A stretch of DNA of 64,000 nucleotides from Morinoia aosen (taxonomy: Eukaryota > Arthropoda > Malacostraca > Amphipoda > Talitridae), in assembly GCA_030386875.1 (NCBI GenBank), contig CM059563.1:19537982-19601981 (forward strand), read 5' to 3'. Below, in pieces: positions 10,939 through 21,171 of this stretch; position 1 is the stretch's first letter; every line of letters starts with the position of its first letter. Under the pieces are notes generated by a model. That model was given only the letters and a program-made list of their open reading frames with translations, was not told the DNA's origin and searched no databases. The position numbers and the translations under genes were made by a program.

Positions 10939-11168
10939 TTAACCCTTTAACGCCCCAGAGGACACCAGTGTCCTCTTTCAAAATTCCCCTTCAATATATT
11001 TTATTTCTTATTCAATTAGTTCCCTAATGTGTTCTTTGAAGTTCTCTGCCGAGTGGCAGTTCTTATCCCATCCTGATATCGGTGACTGCCAGATGCCAGC
11101 GCCAGTTTAGTGACGGTGGTTGTGTTAACGGTAATATGAGTACAAAAATTCGGACGTTAAAGGGTTAA
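10939..11168. mobile_element. piggyBac-like MITE, 222 bp, with TTAA duplications
   Basis: TTAA stands at 10939-10942 and again at 11165-11168. Between them the element begins CCCTTTAACGCC and ends GGACGTTAAAGGG, an imperfect terminal inverted repeat. A subterminal palindrome, GAGGACACCAGTGTCCTC, lies at 10958-10975. TTAA targets and CCC-starting ends are characteristic of the piggyBac superfamily. At 222 bp it is non-autonomous and carries no transposase. Confidence 0.85.
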
Positions 11169-11603
11169 GAGTATAACTCGACGTTTGTCTCAGCAAAGAT
11201 TTTTTTGGACTTATTGAACTCACATATTAACTAACCGAACAGTTAAATTGTTTCATCGATAATGTAGGTCAAAGTCCTCCACGATTAATATCTTATTTAC
11301 CATGCAACGTCGGTGTACAATGTCGTTTGACAAAAAACGTTTGAATGAATATTTTTTTTATTCAAACTTTCATTTTCGCTGAAATTTGAAACTCTAAAAT
11401 TGCATTTCCGATTCAGGAATAGCAAGGAGCTAAACTTTAAATATGAGTATAGTGTTACATTTATATTACTTCTACCTCTGAAACGTAAAAAAAAGGTTTG
11501 AGAGACGCATTTAACAACTCATGATCGCCTCCTCACTTTCTTGCATCAATAATTGCAAACAGTATGATGTGAAATATATATGCATAATACTTACAAATGT
11601 ATG
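11169..11603. other. No gene seen; AT-rich
   Basis: AT-rich unique sequence with no supported feature. Confidence 0.5.
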
Positions 11604-11765
11604 CCACTTTCTCTCGTAATTCAACGTGTTGAATCATTTTTCAAATTCCCATGGATGGTTCCACTTTCTCATGTAATTCAATACAAGGAATCATTTTCAA
11701 CTTCCCATGGATGGTTCCACTTCATCTTGTTATTCAACGCGAGGAATCACTCGTTGTTATTCAAT
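11604..11765. repeat. About 57-bp tandem repeat, 2.8 copies
   Basis: CCACTTTCTC or CCACTTCATC recurs at 11604, 11661 and 11717, with CCCATGGATGGTT shared by units 1-2 and 2-3. Copies are moderately diverged. Confidence 0.85.
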
Positions 11766-11769
11766 CTTT

Positions 11770-12084
11770 GTGTTAATCTTTTCTCTTTGTTTCCATTTCA
11801 GGTAATGATTGGAGCGCGAGGTTGCATGGCGGTGCTTCTTTGAGTCGGTAACGTAACCATTGCATTACTTTCCCTTGTTTCTTCGGTGTTCGAAAGCAAC
11901 TCGATTGAGTCATGTCGTGGGGCCTCTTCCTTCCGACCGGTACCCTGACATGACCGCCTGCGGGCGTGGTTGTCTCTTTTGACGAAGTCTGCGGCGTGTA
12001 AAGTTTTACTGGACTTCGATGCTCATACAACATGCTTCTGTCCCCACGAAGCGCATTTTTACGCGGCATGTCCATACCATTCCA
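11770..12084. other. Unique stretch, weak exon-like look
   Basis: A pyrimidine-rich run ending TTTCCATTTCAG (near 11792-11803) precedes mixed, GC-richer sequence. A 104-codon minus-strand frame overlaps it. Neither is enough to call an exon. Confidence 0.25.
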
Positions 12085-12169
12085 CATACGCTCTCTCGCC
12101 AGAAACCATTTAGGTCAATATTCTCGCGTGGATGTGACCTAAGGTGGTTCTTAGGTGAGAAAGCGTATG
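12085..12169. repeat. 85-nt imperfect hairpin
   Basis: The left arm 12085-12118 (CATACGCTCTCTCGCC onward) pairs with the right arm 12135-12169, leaving a loop of about 16 nt. The outer eight base pairs and an inner TTAGGTCA/TGACCTAA block are perfect, with mismatches and a small bulge between. Size and shape resemble a pre-miRNA foldback, but it could equally be a short MITE remnant. Confidence 0.6.
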
Positions 12170-13040
12170 CAGAATAGTGCGGACTGGACGCGTAGAAAGG
12201 TGCTTCGTGGAATAGATTTAAGGAATAAAGGAGAGGAATAATAGAAAGGAAAGGAATAGATTCGAGTTGCGCAGCAATCTAATCTTTTCTCGGAAATAGA
12301 AGTATTTTGAGCAGGAATAGACGTGTGTTGGTAGAAATTTTAGTAATTCGATTGAGCATTGGCATTAAAAAGTAATCAGAGGTCATGTGATTTTACGCGG
12401 GATAGTGATCAATCCCGGTGGTTCAACTACCAAAACGTATTAGGGCGTTCTGCATAGTTTTCACATGCTTTTAATCTTAGTGTAATTCCGGTGGAAAATA
12501 TGCGCGTCTTGTCTTCGCGTGAAATGAAAATTTTCGGTGTTTGAGTACACAGGATACGTGCTTGGATAACTCAACTGGTCATTTTTTAGCGGATCATGTG
12601 ACTTACCGAGTGTGGTGTCGTTGTTATGCCATAGTTACGCCGTAGTCCTTTAATTTAATTTAATTAAAAACTTTAAGTTTTTAATTCCCATTTGTGTGTT
12701 TCCCCACGGGCGTACCCTTCACGCTAAAAATAAAATAGAAACAGAGGTGCTCTGGGCTCCTAATTTTATCTTTGGCGTCTGTACCCTGCACGTGTGATGG
12801 ATGAATACTACAATTTAAATATTAAGCACACTTCATTCTTGCTTGCGCAGGGGTAGAGGGAGGAGGGGGGCTTTACATTTTTGCTTGCTCTTGCGACTCT
12901 GTGGGTGAGATGTCAGTACTAAAGGTTTGGGTTGATTTTAGTCCTGTTTTCTTCTTTTTTTTAACTCATTACAGGATGCAGAAATGCGTTACGCTCTCGT
13001 CTTTATCTGAAAAATTTTGTCACGATATGTTTATCTTATC
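12170..13040. other. No gene seen; short palindrome inside
   Basis: Contains a 25-bp palindrome at 12662-12686 (AATTAAAAACTT on each strand around one T). Otherwise unique sequence with short frames. Confidence 0.5.
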
Positions 13041-13050
13041 GATCTTATGT

Positions 13051-13406
13051 TTCCCCTGAGGGGTATACATCTATTTTATCTGTCGTAATTAGCGCTCACA
13101 GGGAGTATATGTGATATCCCGAGCTCGAGGTTAGGTTAACCCTGCTTGTGATAAAATACAATAGGTTTTTTGTTTCGTTACGAACCATCTTTCATTGGTT
13201 CACTGCTGTCTTGTTTTTCAGCCCATACTACCGTCATCTTCAACTTTATTCATGTTTCATGAACTTATCTTCACCTTTGCCATTTTTATGCACCCCGTGT
13301 ATAGATTCTGCGTTCGCTCAAGTCCATACTAAATGGTGCTTTCCTCTCTTTAGAACGCCTTTGTTGCGGTTAAAGGAGGCTCAAACTAATTTCTAATCCA
13401 AATCTT
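13051..13406 (+). mobile_element. Family A full-length copy A5
   Basis: Head CCCCTGAGGGGTATACAT, then CGAGGTTAGGTTAAC, TTCACTGCTGTC, CGTGTATAGATTC and tail GGAGGCTCAAACTAAT. Flanked by GATCTTATGT at 13041-13050 and 13407-13416, a perfect 10-bp target-site duplication. More diverged inside than A8 or A14. Confidence 0.88.
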
Positions 13407-13416
13407 GATCTTATGT

Positions 13417-14022
13417 GGAAAATAGTTTTTAATACATCGATATAAACTGTATTTATTAAGTCAGTTTTGAATATACAGCTTGCACTACAATTTGTTTTCG
13501 CATTTCAAATGTTTGTACCCCTTTTAATTTTATATAATTTAATTCAGTACTGTTTGTAGTGTTTTTCTTATTACGTTGGTGACGTGCGGTTTGTCATTTT
13601 TAATATTCAATACATTGACCTCGGGCTTATAAAACGCTTTGATGCAGACGTTAGAACAACAAAGCTAAATTTACCCAAGTATCTCATTTTCATAAGCAAC
13701 AATAAATTGAGATTTCATGTGACGTGAAATTATGTATTCGTTTGCTCATTTATAAATTGTGTCGTAGTTTTTCTTGCGCGAATTGAAATTGTCTTCATTG
13801 CCCCTTACTTTCGGGCGATGGTGCGTCACTTGAGGGCATTTTACCCTCATTTACTACCCTCACGAAGGAAGTGATGCGCAATTTCACTTTTTCGAACCGT
13901 GTCTCGTCACGTCCCAAAATTTACCTCGTTCAAAAGATCTAGGTTAAAACCTCCTGTTTCAGGGAATGTAAAACTGCTAAGTATACCCGTTTATTTGACG
14001 CCAAATTCACAAGGCTCTACTG
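13417..14022. other. No gene seen
   Basis: AT-rich then mixed unique sequence. No supported feature. Confidence 0.5.
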
Positions 14023-14850
14023 TTTGTCAAGGCCTATATTTGTTTGAATGCGTTTGTCAAGACCTCTTTTTGTGTGCGTTTGTCAAGACCTCTTTTTGTG
14101 TGCGTTTGTCAAGACCTCTATCTGTTTGTGTGCGTTTGTCAAGACCTTTATCTGTTTGAATGTCTTTGTCAAGACATTTTTCTGTTTGAACGTCTTTGTC
14201 AAGACCTTTATCTGTTTGAATGCGTTTGTCAAGACCTTTATCTGTTTGAATGCGTTTGTCAAGACCTTTATTTGTTTGAATGCGTTTGTCAAGACCTTCA
14301 TCGATTTGAATGTGTTTTTCAAGACTTTTATCTGTTTGAATGCGTTTGTCAAGACCTTTATCGATTTGAATGTGTTTTTCAAGACTTTTATCTGTTTGAA
14401 TGTTTTTGTCAAGACCTTTATCTGTTTGAATGTCTTTGTCAAGACCTTTATCTGTTGAATGCGTTTTTCAAGACCTTTATCTGTTTGAATGCGTTTGTCA
14501 AGACCTTTATCTGTTTGAATGCGTTTGTCAAGACCTTTATCTGTTTGAATGTCTTTGTCAAGTCCTTTGTTTGTTTAAATGTCTTTGTCAAGACCTTTAT
14601 CTGTTTGAATGCGTTTGTCAAGACCTGTATCTGTTTGAATGCGTTTGTCAAGACCTGTATCTGTTTGAATGTCTTTGTCAAAACCTTTATTTGTTTAAAT
14701 GTCTTTGTCAAGACCTTTATCTGTTTTAATGCGTTTGTCAAGACCTTTATCTGTTTGAATGCGTTTGTCAAGACCGTTAGTTGTTTGAATGCGTTTGTCA
14801 AGACTTTTATCTGTGTGAATGCGTTTGTCAGGCGTTTGTTTATGGGCACA
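14023..14850. repeat. 30-bp tandem repeat, about 27 copies
   Basis: Unit reads AATGCGTTTGTCAAGACC followed by TTTATCTGTTTG. The period is strict except where single-base changes of length shift the frame near 14456. Since 30 is divisible by three, frames up to 272 codons stay open on both strands, with plus products repeating a decapeptide like CQDLYLFECV. Changes between copies fall without regard to codon position and no start context or splice signal is evident, so I regard it as a non-coding minisatellite. Confidence 0.94.
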
Positions 14851-15425
14851 GGCGTACAGTAGAGGGACGGTCGTGCCGCGGTTGTTTTTGCCGCGTTTTT
14901 TCGGAGGCGGCATCGACCAACGCGCGCCCTCGAGGTATATTTAAGACCACAAGATCTTATTTTGTTCCCAACGCTGTAGTTTTTGTGCCTCTGTCTCTTG
15001 TGTCTTCGTTGTGTTCTGCTGTGCGTTTTGTTCAGCTGGTGGTGTGTCCTATTCTGTATTTTTTATTTCTCCCCTCTTCGTGTTGTTATTTTGTTCTATT
15101 CCGTGTTTCTGGTCATACGTATGTTGGTCTGTATTCTACTTTTTTCTTTATTTCTATGATGATGGTTTTATTAATTTTTGATTATTTTAATATTAAAATT
15201 TTAGTTTATTTCTCTGTGTCTCATTATCTTTATTAGTTTTTAGTCGTAAATTTACTCTACAATCGTTTGTGTGTGTTCAGTTTCCGTAGTATTTTTTTTT
15301 ACTTCTAAATTTTTACTTTTTATTGTGTTATTCTCCACCTCACAAGTTTTTTTTTTAAATAATTTCTTGACATTTTGTACCTAATATTTCCCTGTAGGAT
15401 AAAAACTGATATTTTTCTGTAGGCT
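14851..15425. other. No gene seen; T-rich
   Basis: Short GC-richer start (14851-14940), then T-rich sequence. Frames here continue from the preceding array and carry no motif. Confidence 0.45.
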
Positions 15426-15735
15426 TTCTGCAAAAGATTCTCCTTGGGACATGTGAGGTCCCTACGTAAAAGTTAAGAACACTCTCCGTCTGTTGTAATA
15501 TAGAACAGTTTTTTTATTTAATAACGAATCATCGTTTTCCGATTCACTTTCGTATTTTCTTCATTACCTATCAATTTCAGCAATATTTTTTCGCTTCATA
15601 AACTATTTACATTTTTGCCGTCTCTATGCATAGATTCCTTTAATTTCATACTAGATGGGGCCTTTCCCCTTTCTCTGTTGATCACACCTTCGTCGGGTAA
15701 GTGAGACGTTAGCTATTCGATAATCGGACCTGCAT
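15426..15735 (+). mobile_element. Family A diverged copy A6
   Basis: Landmarks in order: GGGACATGTGAGGTCCC, AAAGTTAAGAACAC, CGATTCACTTTCG, CTATGCATAGATTCC and CATACTAGATGGGGCC. No duplications recognisable; an old copy. Confidence 0.6.
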
Positions 15736-15939
15736 AAGATCACATCACCTTTCTCCAGAAAATTAGCAGTCGAATTTTTAAATTGAAACCGTGTCGACGA
15801 TTTCGTTGATTGACCTTGTAATGATCACTAAATTCATCTTTTATGATTGTGATAAATGATAAATATTGTGTGTAGATTCTCGCTGAAAAATATCTTGTAC
15901 TCAGCTATGCAGGGTGTGGAAGAAAAATGTTTAGACTGA

Positions 15940-16145
15940 ATTTAAATAGTACGATATTATGTTTCTATGATATTGTACAAAAGTACAGTTCTAAAGGGCT
16001 TAATATTGTGACATTATGTATCGATGATACAGTACAAAAGTATAGTTCCAAAGTGTTTGATACTGTGATATTATGTACCAATGATACAGTACAAAAGTAC
16101 AATTCCAAAATTTTTCTTTATTGTTGTGATATTTTGAGTCTATAA
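15940..16145. repeat. About 57-bp tandem repeat, 3.5 copies
   Basis: GTACAAAAGTA recurs at about 15975, 16032 and 16089, each preceded by a TATGATA or GATGATAC word. Copies are diverged. The 72-codon plus frame follows the repeat. Confidence 0.8.
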
Positions 16146-17806
16146 TAACATGCAAAAGTTTCATAAGGAAATATTTATCTGGCTTTAATCCCTTCGAAAG
16201 GCACCTTAAAGCTCGCGATGAGATAATATTGTATTACCAATACTTAAAATCAGCGGATGCATTTTTTCGAGAACAGCCTGTACACACATGAAATACAATG
16301 TAAACAATGTAAAATATGTCCCAAAAAAAACAATCATGCGACACAAAAACCTGAACCAAAAACCCGATCGGAAAAATGCCATAAGCATTTAATTTCCAGC
16401 AAAATTATCCTTCATAATTAGCCTATAGAAAAGGTATTACTGATTATGATGGTTTTATACTGATACGGGAAAATAAATACTCGGCTAGAGTTTTTGTGGG
16501 ACATACTATGTGTATCCCACACGACGCGGATTACGGGCTTACGAGGGTTGGCTGAACTATTCATCATCACCTGACATGTTGTAGCTGACAATTAGAAAGG
16601 ATCGCGGCGGACTTGGACGCGTGATTGAAAGATTTTCATTGACGAATTATGTCGTAATCCTGGATCGCCTAAAGCCAACTTGCAAATTTTTATTCAGTCC
16701 TGACTTTCCTCAATAGCTCTAGGTTATCGCAATTGGTGTTATTCAAGCCATTTAAGCTTCATTTTGTCGAAGGAAACAATCAATTTTCAACAAACTTACA
16801 TTCAGATCGTGCAATAGATCTTTTAGAAAGTTGTCACCAGCGAAAGACGTTCTACTCGAGCTGCAATCGCGTCATGGCGTGTATGCATTTTATGCAGAGC
16901 GTTTTTTTCAAAATGTTTGAGTACTTGATAATTTAAATGCATTGTGGACTATTTAAAATGTTTTATGTGTACTTAATGTAAAAAAATCGCTAAAAATTAA
17001 GCCTTAGTCACACTGAACATAAATTATAAATAATAAATTTCATAACCCAATTTTCAAAATTTTCAATTGTTTCATTAGTCTAAATTTTGTTGGGAATTGG
17101 AATTCATCGTCTAACGAAACGAATCATTTAGTACATTTTTTTTGTCACGAAGTCAGTTTTTTCGTCAAATAAAAGGATGCGCTCGTTTGATCAGACGAAA
17201 ACATAGACGCGGTATACAAGATACTCACGCGAAATCGATTTTGCGTCTGAGTATTTTATTCCTTTATTTATTATAAGCCTACGTGTATGTGGAACGTAAG
17301 TTTGAATTTGCGTATGTGCTGTGTGTGTGCATGCTAGAGATTCAGGGTTGCGGTGAATGGAAAACTGGGCAGCTGAAAAATACAGTTTCAGTTCTAGATC
17401 AGTTAACGATCGGCTCGTTCATTTCGAAATTCGTGGTTCACCAGAGGCAATGACATCAAATTTATAAAATTTGTGTGGAATTTCAGTGACGTCGAAAAAG
17501 TGTCTAATGGAAAAAATTCTTTTGAGCGAACATTTACCCTAGAAATCCGTATTAGGTTTTTTTGCATTGGAAATTGCGTGAAAAGAATAACTTATGAAAT
17601 GTAAAGTGAAGTAGTCCCATGCAGTGCGGCTGTTAGGCGGTGTTTTGAGAGGCCGAAGATTTTGTGAGTGTTGCCTGCGGGGAGTCTTGGGAGCCTGGTT
17701 TTCCCTCCGGTTTTTCTTGGGAGGGAGGGGGGTAAGGGCTGGGAGTCTTTCTGGGTACGGGCACACAAGAACATAAGCGATATGTTTAACATAAGACAAA
17801 ACTACT
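16146..17806. other. No gene seen; longest featureless stretch on the left
   Basis: Unique AT-leaning DNA. A loose hairpin GTGGGACATA...TGTATCCCAC lies near 16497-16522. Reading frames are 86 codons or fewer; the two overlapping minus frames near 17540-17800 are Pro-rich and look like chance. Confidence 0.45.
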
Positions 17807-17819
17807 ATTAAAATGGCTA

Positions 17820-18148
17820 CTCCTTACGTGGATACTACTATTGTATCTATAGGAATTGGCACTCCCAAGGGATAATGTGTGAGAGCCCGAGCTGAGAGTT
17901 AGGTAGGCCTTCTTTTTGTTGATATGTTTTTTTGTCATGTTATTGGTTCACTGCTTTCCTGTTTTTCAGCACCTTCTTCAACTTTCATGTTTTTTCATGA
18001 ACTTCTTTCTCAACTTACTGTTTCTATGCCCTTCTGCATGGATTCCGCATTCCCTTATCTCCATACTAAATGCCTTCCTCCTTCCTCTCTTCGATACGCT
18101 TTTTTAGTAGCGGTTAGGGATGCTTGAACTAACATATGATCTAATCGA
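17820..18148 (+). mobile_element. Family A full-length copy A7
   Basis: The head is altered (GTGGATACTACTATTGTATC) but aligns, followed by GAGCCCGAGCTGAGAGTTAG, TTCACTGCTTTCCTG and tail GGGATGCTTGAACTAAC. Flanks ATTAAAATGGCTA (17807-17819) and ATTACAATGGCTA (18149-18161) form a 13-bp duplication with one mismatch. It lies about 290 bp upstream of copy A8 in the same orientation. Confidence 0.87.
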
Positions 18149-18161
18149 ATTACAATGGCTA

Positions 18162-18426
18162 TCGGTACACCAGTTGATGAACAACGAAACCAATCGAAGG
18201 AACTCAAGATAAATTTAGCTAACATATGGGACTCCGTAATTGCTACAAGGCCATTGAGGCTAATCTAGAATAACATAATTCATCGTAGCAACATGTTTCA
18301 CGAGGCACTTACACGCGAATATCGAGCTTCACAACGAGCTTCCTCTTATGAAATAGAATGGAAGTACCCAGAAGTAAAATAATGTTACAAAAACCTGTAT
18401 TTGCCAAAATATATATAATCTAAACT
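18162..18426. other. No gene seen
   Basis: Unique spacer between two family A copies. Confidence 0.5.
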
Positions 18427-18440
18427 TGTTATATAATGAT

Positions 18441-18800
18441 CCCCTCAGGGGGATACAACTATTGTATCTATGGGAATTAGCGCTCCCAGGGGAAAAATGT
18501 GAGGGCCCGAGCTGAGAGTTAGGTAGGTTTTTTTTTGTTGAAATAAAATAGTTTTTGTTATGTTGAGGACCACCTTTTTTCGGTTCACTACTGTCCTGTT
18601 TTTCAGCACCTCTGACTTTCTTCTTCAACTTTTATCTTATTTCATGAACTTCTTTCTTATCTTACTGTTTCTATGCCCTTTCTGCATAGATTCCTCATTC
18701 ACTTATCTCCATACTAAATGGTGCCTTCCCCCTACCTCTTTTCGATACGCTCTTTTTTTATAGCGGTTAGGGAGGCTTAAACTAACTTATAATCTTAATC
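18441..18800 (+). mobile_element. Family A full-length reference copy A8
   Basis: This 360-bp copy best shows the family. Head CCCCTCAGGGGGATACAAC is followed by a GATACAA...TTGTATC palindrome, GGGAATTAGCGCTCCC, the GGGCCCGAGCTGAGAGTTAG segment, a T-rich stretch, CGGTTCACTACTGTCCTG, TCTTCTTCAACTTTTATCTT, TGCATAGATTCC and tail GGAGGCTTAAACTAAC. TGTTATATAATGAT flanks it perfectly (18427-18440 and 18801-18814). Duplications of this length fit LINE-mediated insertion. It lacks a poly-A tail, terminal inverted repeats and coding capacity. I do not know its ancestral RNA. Confidence 0.92.
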
Positions 18801-18814
18801 TGTTATATAATGAT

Positions 18815-19144
18815 TATGTTATTCATTTAAAATCAGTTAAACATTAATCCAGAGCTTACCACAATGAAGTTGGTGATACTGAACGCGATAACATCGTTCA
18901 GCGACCTGTAAATTTAACTTGCTGGCACTGTATATCACTTGTCTACGCATCTTTAAAACCAGATTTACAAGTGCCATCTAATCCCAAAATAATACTAATG
19001 CTAATACTAATACTAATAATAATGCAATAATAGGCACAAGCACCACTTACCCTTGCGATCTATGGCGTAGTACACTGTGGAAATGCTATCAGTGGAGCGA
19101 GTTGCAGTTGAGTGGCTGCAAGTGTCGCCGACGAGCCTTATTGG
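18815..19144. other. No gene seen
   Basis: Unique sequence with a short TAATACTAATAC run near 18993-19020. Confidence 0.5.
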
Positions 19145-19460
19145 AGATTTAGGACCGAATGTAGGGGTTTGACCGAATGTAGGGGTTTGACCGAATGTAG
19201 GGGCTTGACCGATGTGGGGGCACGACCGAATGTGGTGGGGCACGACCGAATGTGGGGGGGGATTGACCGAATGTGGGGGCTTGACCGAATGTGGGGGCAC
19301 GACCGAATGTGGGGGGCTTGACCGAATGTGGGGGCTTGACCGAATGTGGGGGCACGACCGAATGTGGGGGGCTTGACCGTATGTGGGGGGCTTGACCGTA
19401 TGTGGGGGCTTGACCGAATCTGGGGCAAGCCCTAATGTGGGGACATGACTGGATGGGGGT
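19145..19460. repeat. 17-19-bp tandem repeat, about 18 copies
   Basis: Unit CTTGACCGAATGTGGGGG. GACCGAATGT recurs every 17-19 bp, with length changes in the G run and alternation of CTTGACC and CACGACC variants. G runs of 4-7 on the plus strand could form G-quadruplexes. Length variation lets minus frames of up to 121 codons stay open; these are artefacts. Confidence 0.93.
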
Positions 19461-20394
19461 CAAAGCCCCATTTGAGGCAATGGGAATTCTAGACTTTTGC
19501 ATATTATAATTCATTACAAAATTGTTAGCTTCATTTCTGGGTCACACATTGGAAAGGAGAGCATGAAGTGAGTGGAAGAAAGATAAGTGTCGAAAAGGGA
19601 CTAATGAAATGTGTAGGTAGAGGCTTTCTGAAGTAGGAGGAGAGGGAATTTGTGAGGGAAACTTACTGACAAAAACGGGAGGGATAAAGGGGGAGTAGGT
19701 TCACTGGGGACGGTTGGGGAGGATGAAATGGGTGAGGGGGAAATGGGTGAGGGGGAAATGGGCGAGGAAGGCTTCAGTAAAGGTATCTCTAAAAATGACC
19801 TGGGGGCGCAAATGGTATTGCAGAGGGATGATGGAGGTGCGTGCAAACCTCGTGGGAGCTGAAATGGAACGTTGAGGAATGTACGGACGACGGAGGACTG
19901 TTTGAGTCATGAAGCATGCGGTGAAGAGCACACAACATTCGATACACGGTGCAGATGTGAACAGTATATGAAATATGGCTGATTTGGGTCAAGAAGTATG
20001 CGATTGATAAGTGGAGCATGGGGAACGTGGAGCACGATGTACGTGGAGCGCAAAGTACGTGGACCACGCAGTATGCTGTCTACATGACATAACAAACCTC
20101 AGAGCGGCAAAAAAAACCTTTAAACACGACGTTTCAGTACATTTTCCTTCATCTTGCACAAAGCACGACAACGCTCCTGCCCACACGCCGCCATCGATCA
20201 CATGACGCGCGCTGTAATGAACTGCCAGAACTGAAATATGACAACAGAGCGCTACTAGCAGCTCTCTTGTTTTCCTGGCCCGGCTACACGACGCTCTTGT
20301 CTGTGATAAAAACCCGTGGCAGCTCAAAGTATTTCTTCAGTTTGTGGCGACAGGCTGGGCTTCTGCCTCGCTTGACAGGACTAGCGCGGTGTAG
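19461..20394. other. No gene seen; purine-rich then mixed
   Basis: 19550-19790 is G/A-rich and includes a 17-bp triplicate AAATGGGTGAGGGGG near 19726-19770. 20005-20070 repeats GGAGCAYGNNGTACGTGGA-like words. Overlapping short minus frames (60-112 codons) have no recognised domain. Confidence 0.45.
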
Positions 20395-20660
20395 CTGGTG
20401 TGATGGTGTGTTGCTAGTGCGATGGTATGTTGCTAGTGCTATGGTATGTTGCTAGTGCGATGGTATGTTGCTAGTGCTATGGTATGTTGCTAGTACGATG
20501 GAATGCTGCTAGTGCGATGGTATGTTGCTAGTACGATGGAATGTTTCTAGTGCGATGGTATGTTGCTAGAACGATAGAATGTTACTAGTGTGATGGTATG
20601 TTGCAAGTGCGATGATATTTTGCTAGTGTGATGGTATGGTGGTAGGTGGGATGGTGTGTA
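20395..20660. repeat. 19-bp tandem repeat, about 13 copies
   Basis: Unit GCTAGTGCGATGGTATGTT, spaced 19 bp at the left (20413, 20432 and on) and increasingly diverged towards 20660. Confidence 0.93.
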
Positions 20661-20730
20661 GATGTGAACAGTGTATCTCTGAAAATGGGCAGCTGGATGG
20701 TAGTTGATGCGCGTAGATGTTATGTGATCG

Positions 20731-21158
20731 ATTAGATCAAATAAGTGATCGAGTTTAAGCCTCCAGTTTCACCGCATTCGACCTAGGAAACTACCTAAGA
20801 CGCGATTTTCACCACATTCAACACCACTTCAAGAGTGTTCAAAAAAAAAAGAACAGCATCAGTTTGTTTGAGATTTGTGGAACTGGAAATTTATAGACAA
20901 GTTGTATTTCTCCATAAAATCCATTATACACAGAGACACTAAGTTAATAAGTATATGAAATAAGTAGAAGTTGGAAAAGAAAGTAGCAGTCACTGAAAAA
21001 CAGGATAGCGGTGAAACGGGAAAAGGTTCTCCGTAACAAAATAAAAACTTATTATATTACAGCAAAAAGAAAGCTAACCGAACATTCAGCTCGGACCTTT
21101 CATCATCCCCCTTATGGTGCAAAGTCCCATGGTTACAATAGTTGTGCCCCCTGAGAGG
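20731..21158 (-). mobile_element. Family A copy A9, minus strand, with internal divergence
   Basis: Read on the minus strand, the head CCTCTCAGGGGGCACAAC ends at 21158. The body (CTGTTTTTCAGTGACTGC, AACTTCTAC) follows and the tail complement GTTTAAGCCTCC lies at 20754-20765. The stretch between about 20766 and 20930 does not align well and may be replaced or inserted sequence. It stops 14 bp before the 35-bp array. Confidence 0.65.
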
Positions 21159-21171
21159 ATGAATGGTAATA

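Noticed and set aside
11780-11850. Splice acceptor and exon start (pyrimidine run ending TTTCCATTTCAG)
   Set aside because: No continuing coding frame, no donor partner, and pyrimidine runs ending in CAG are common in this T-rich DNA.
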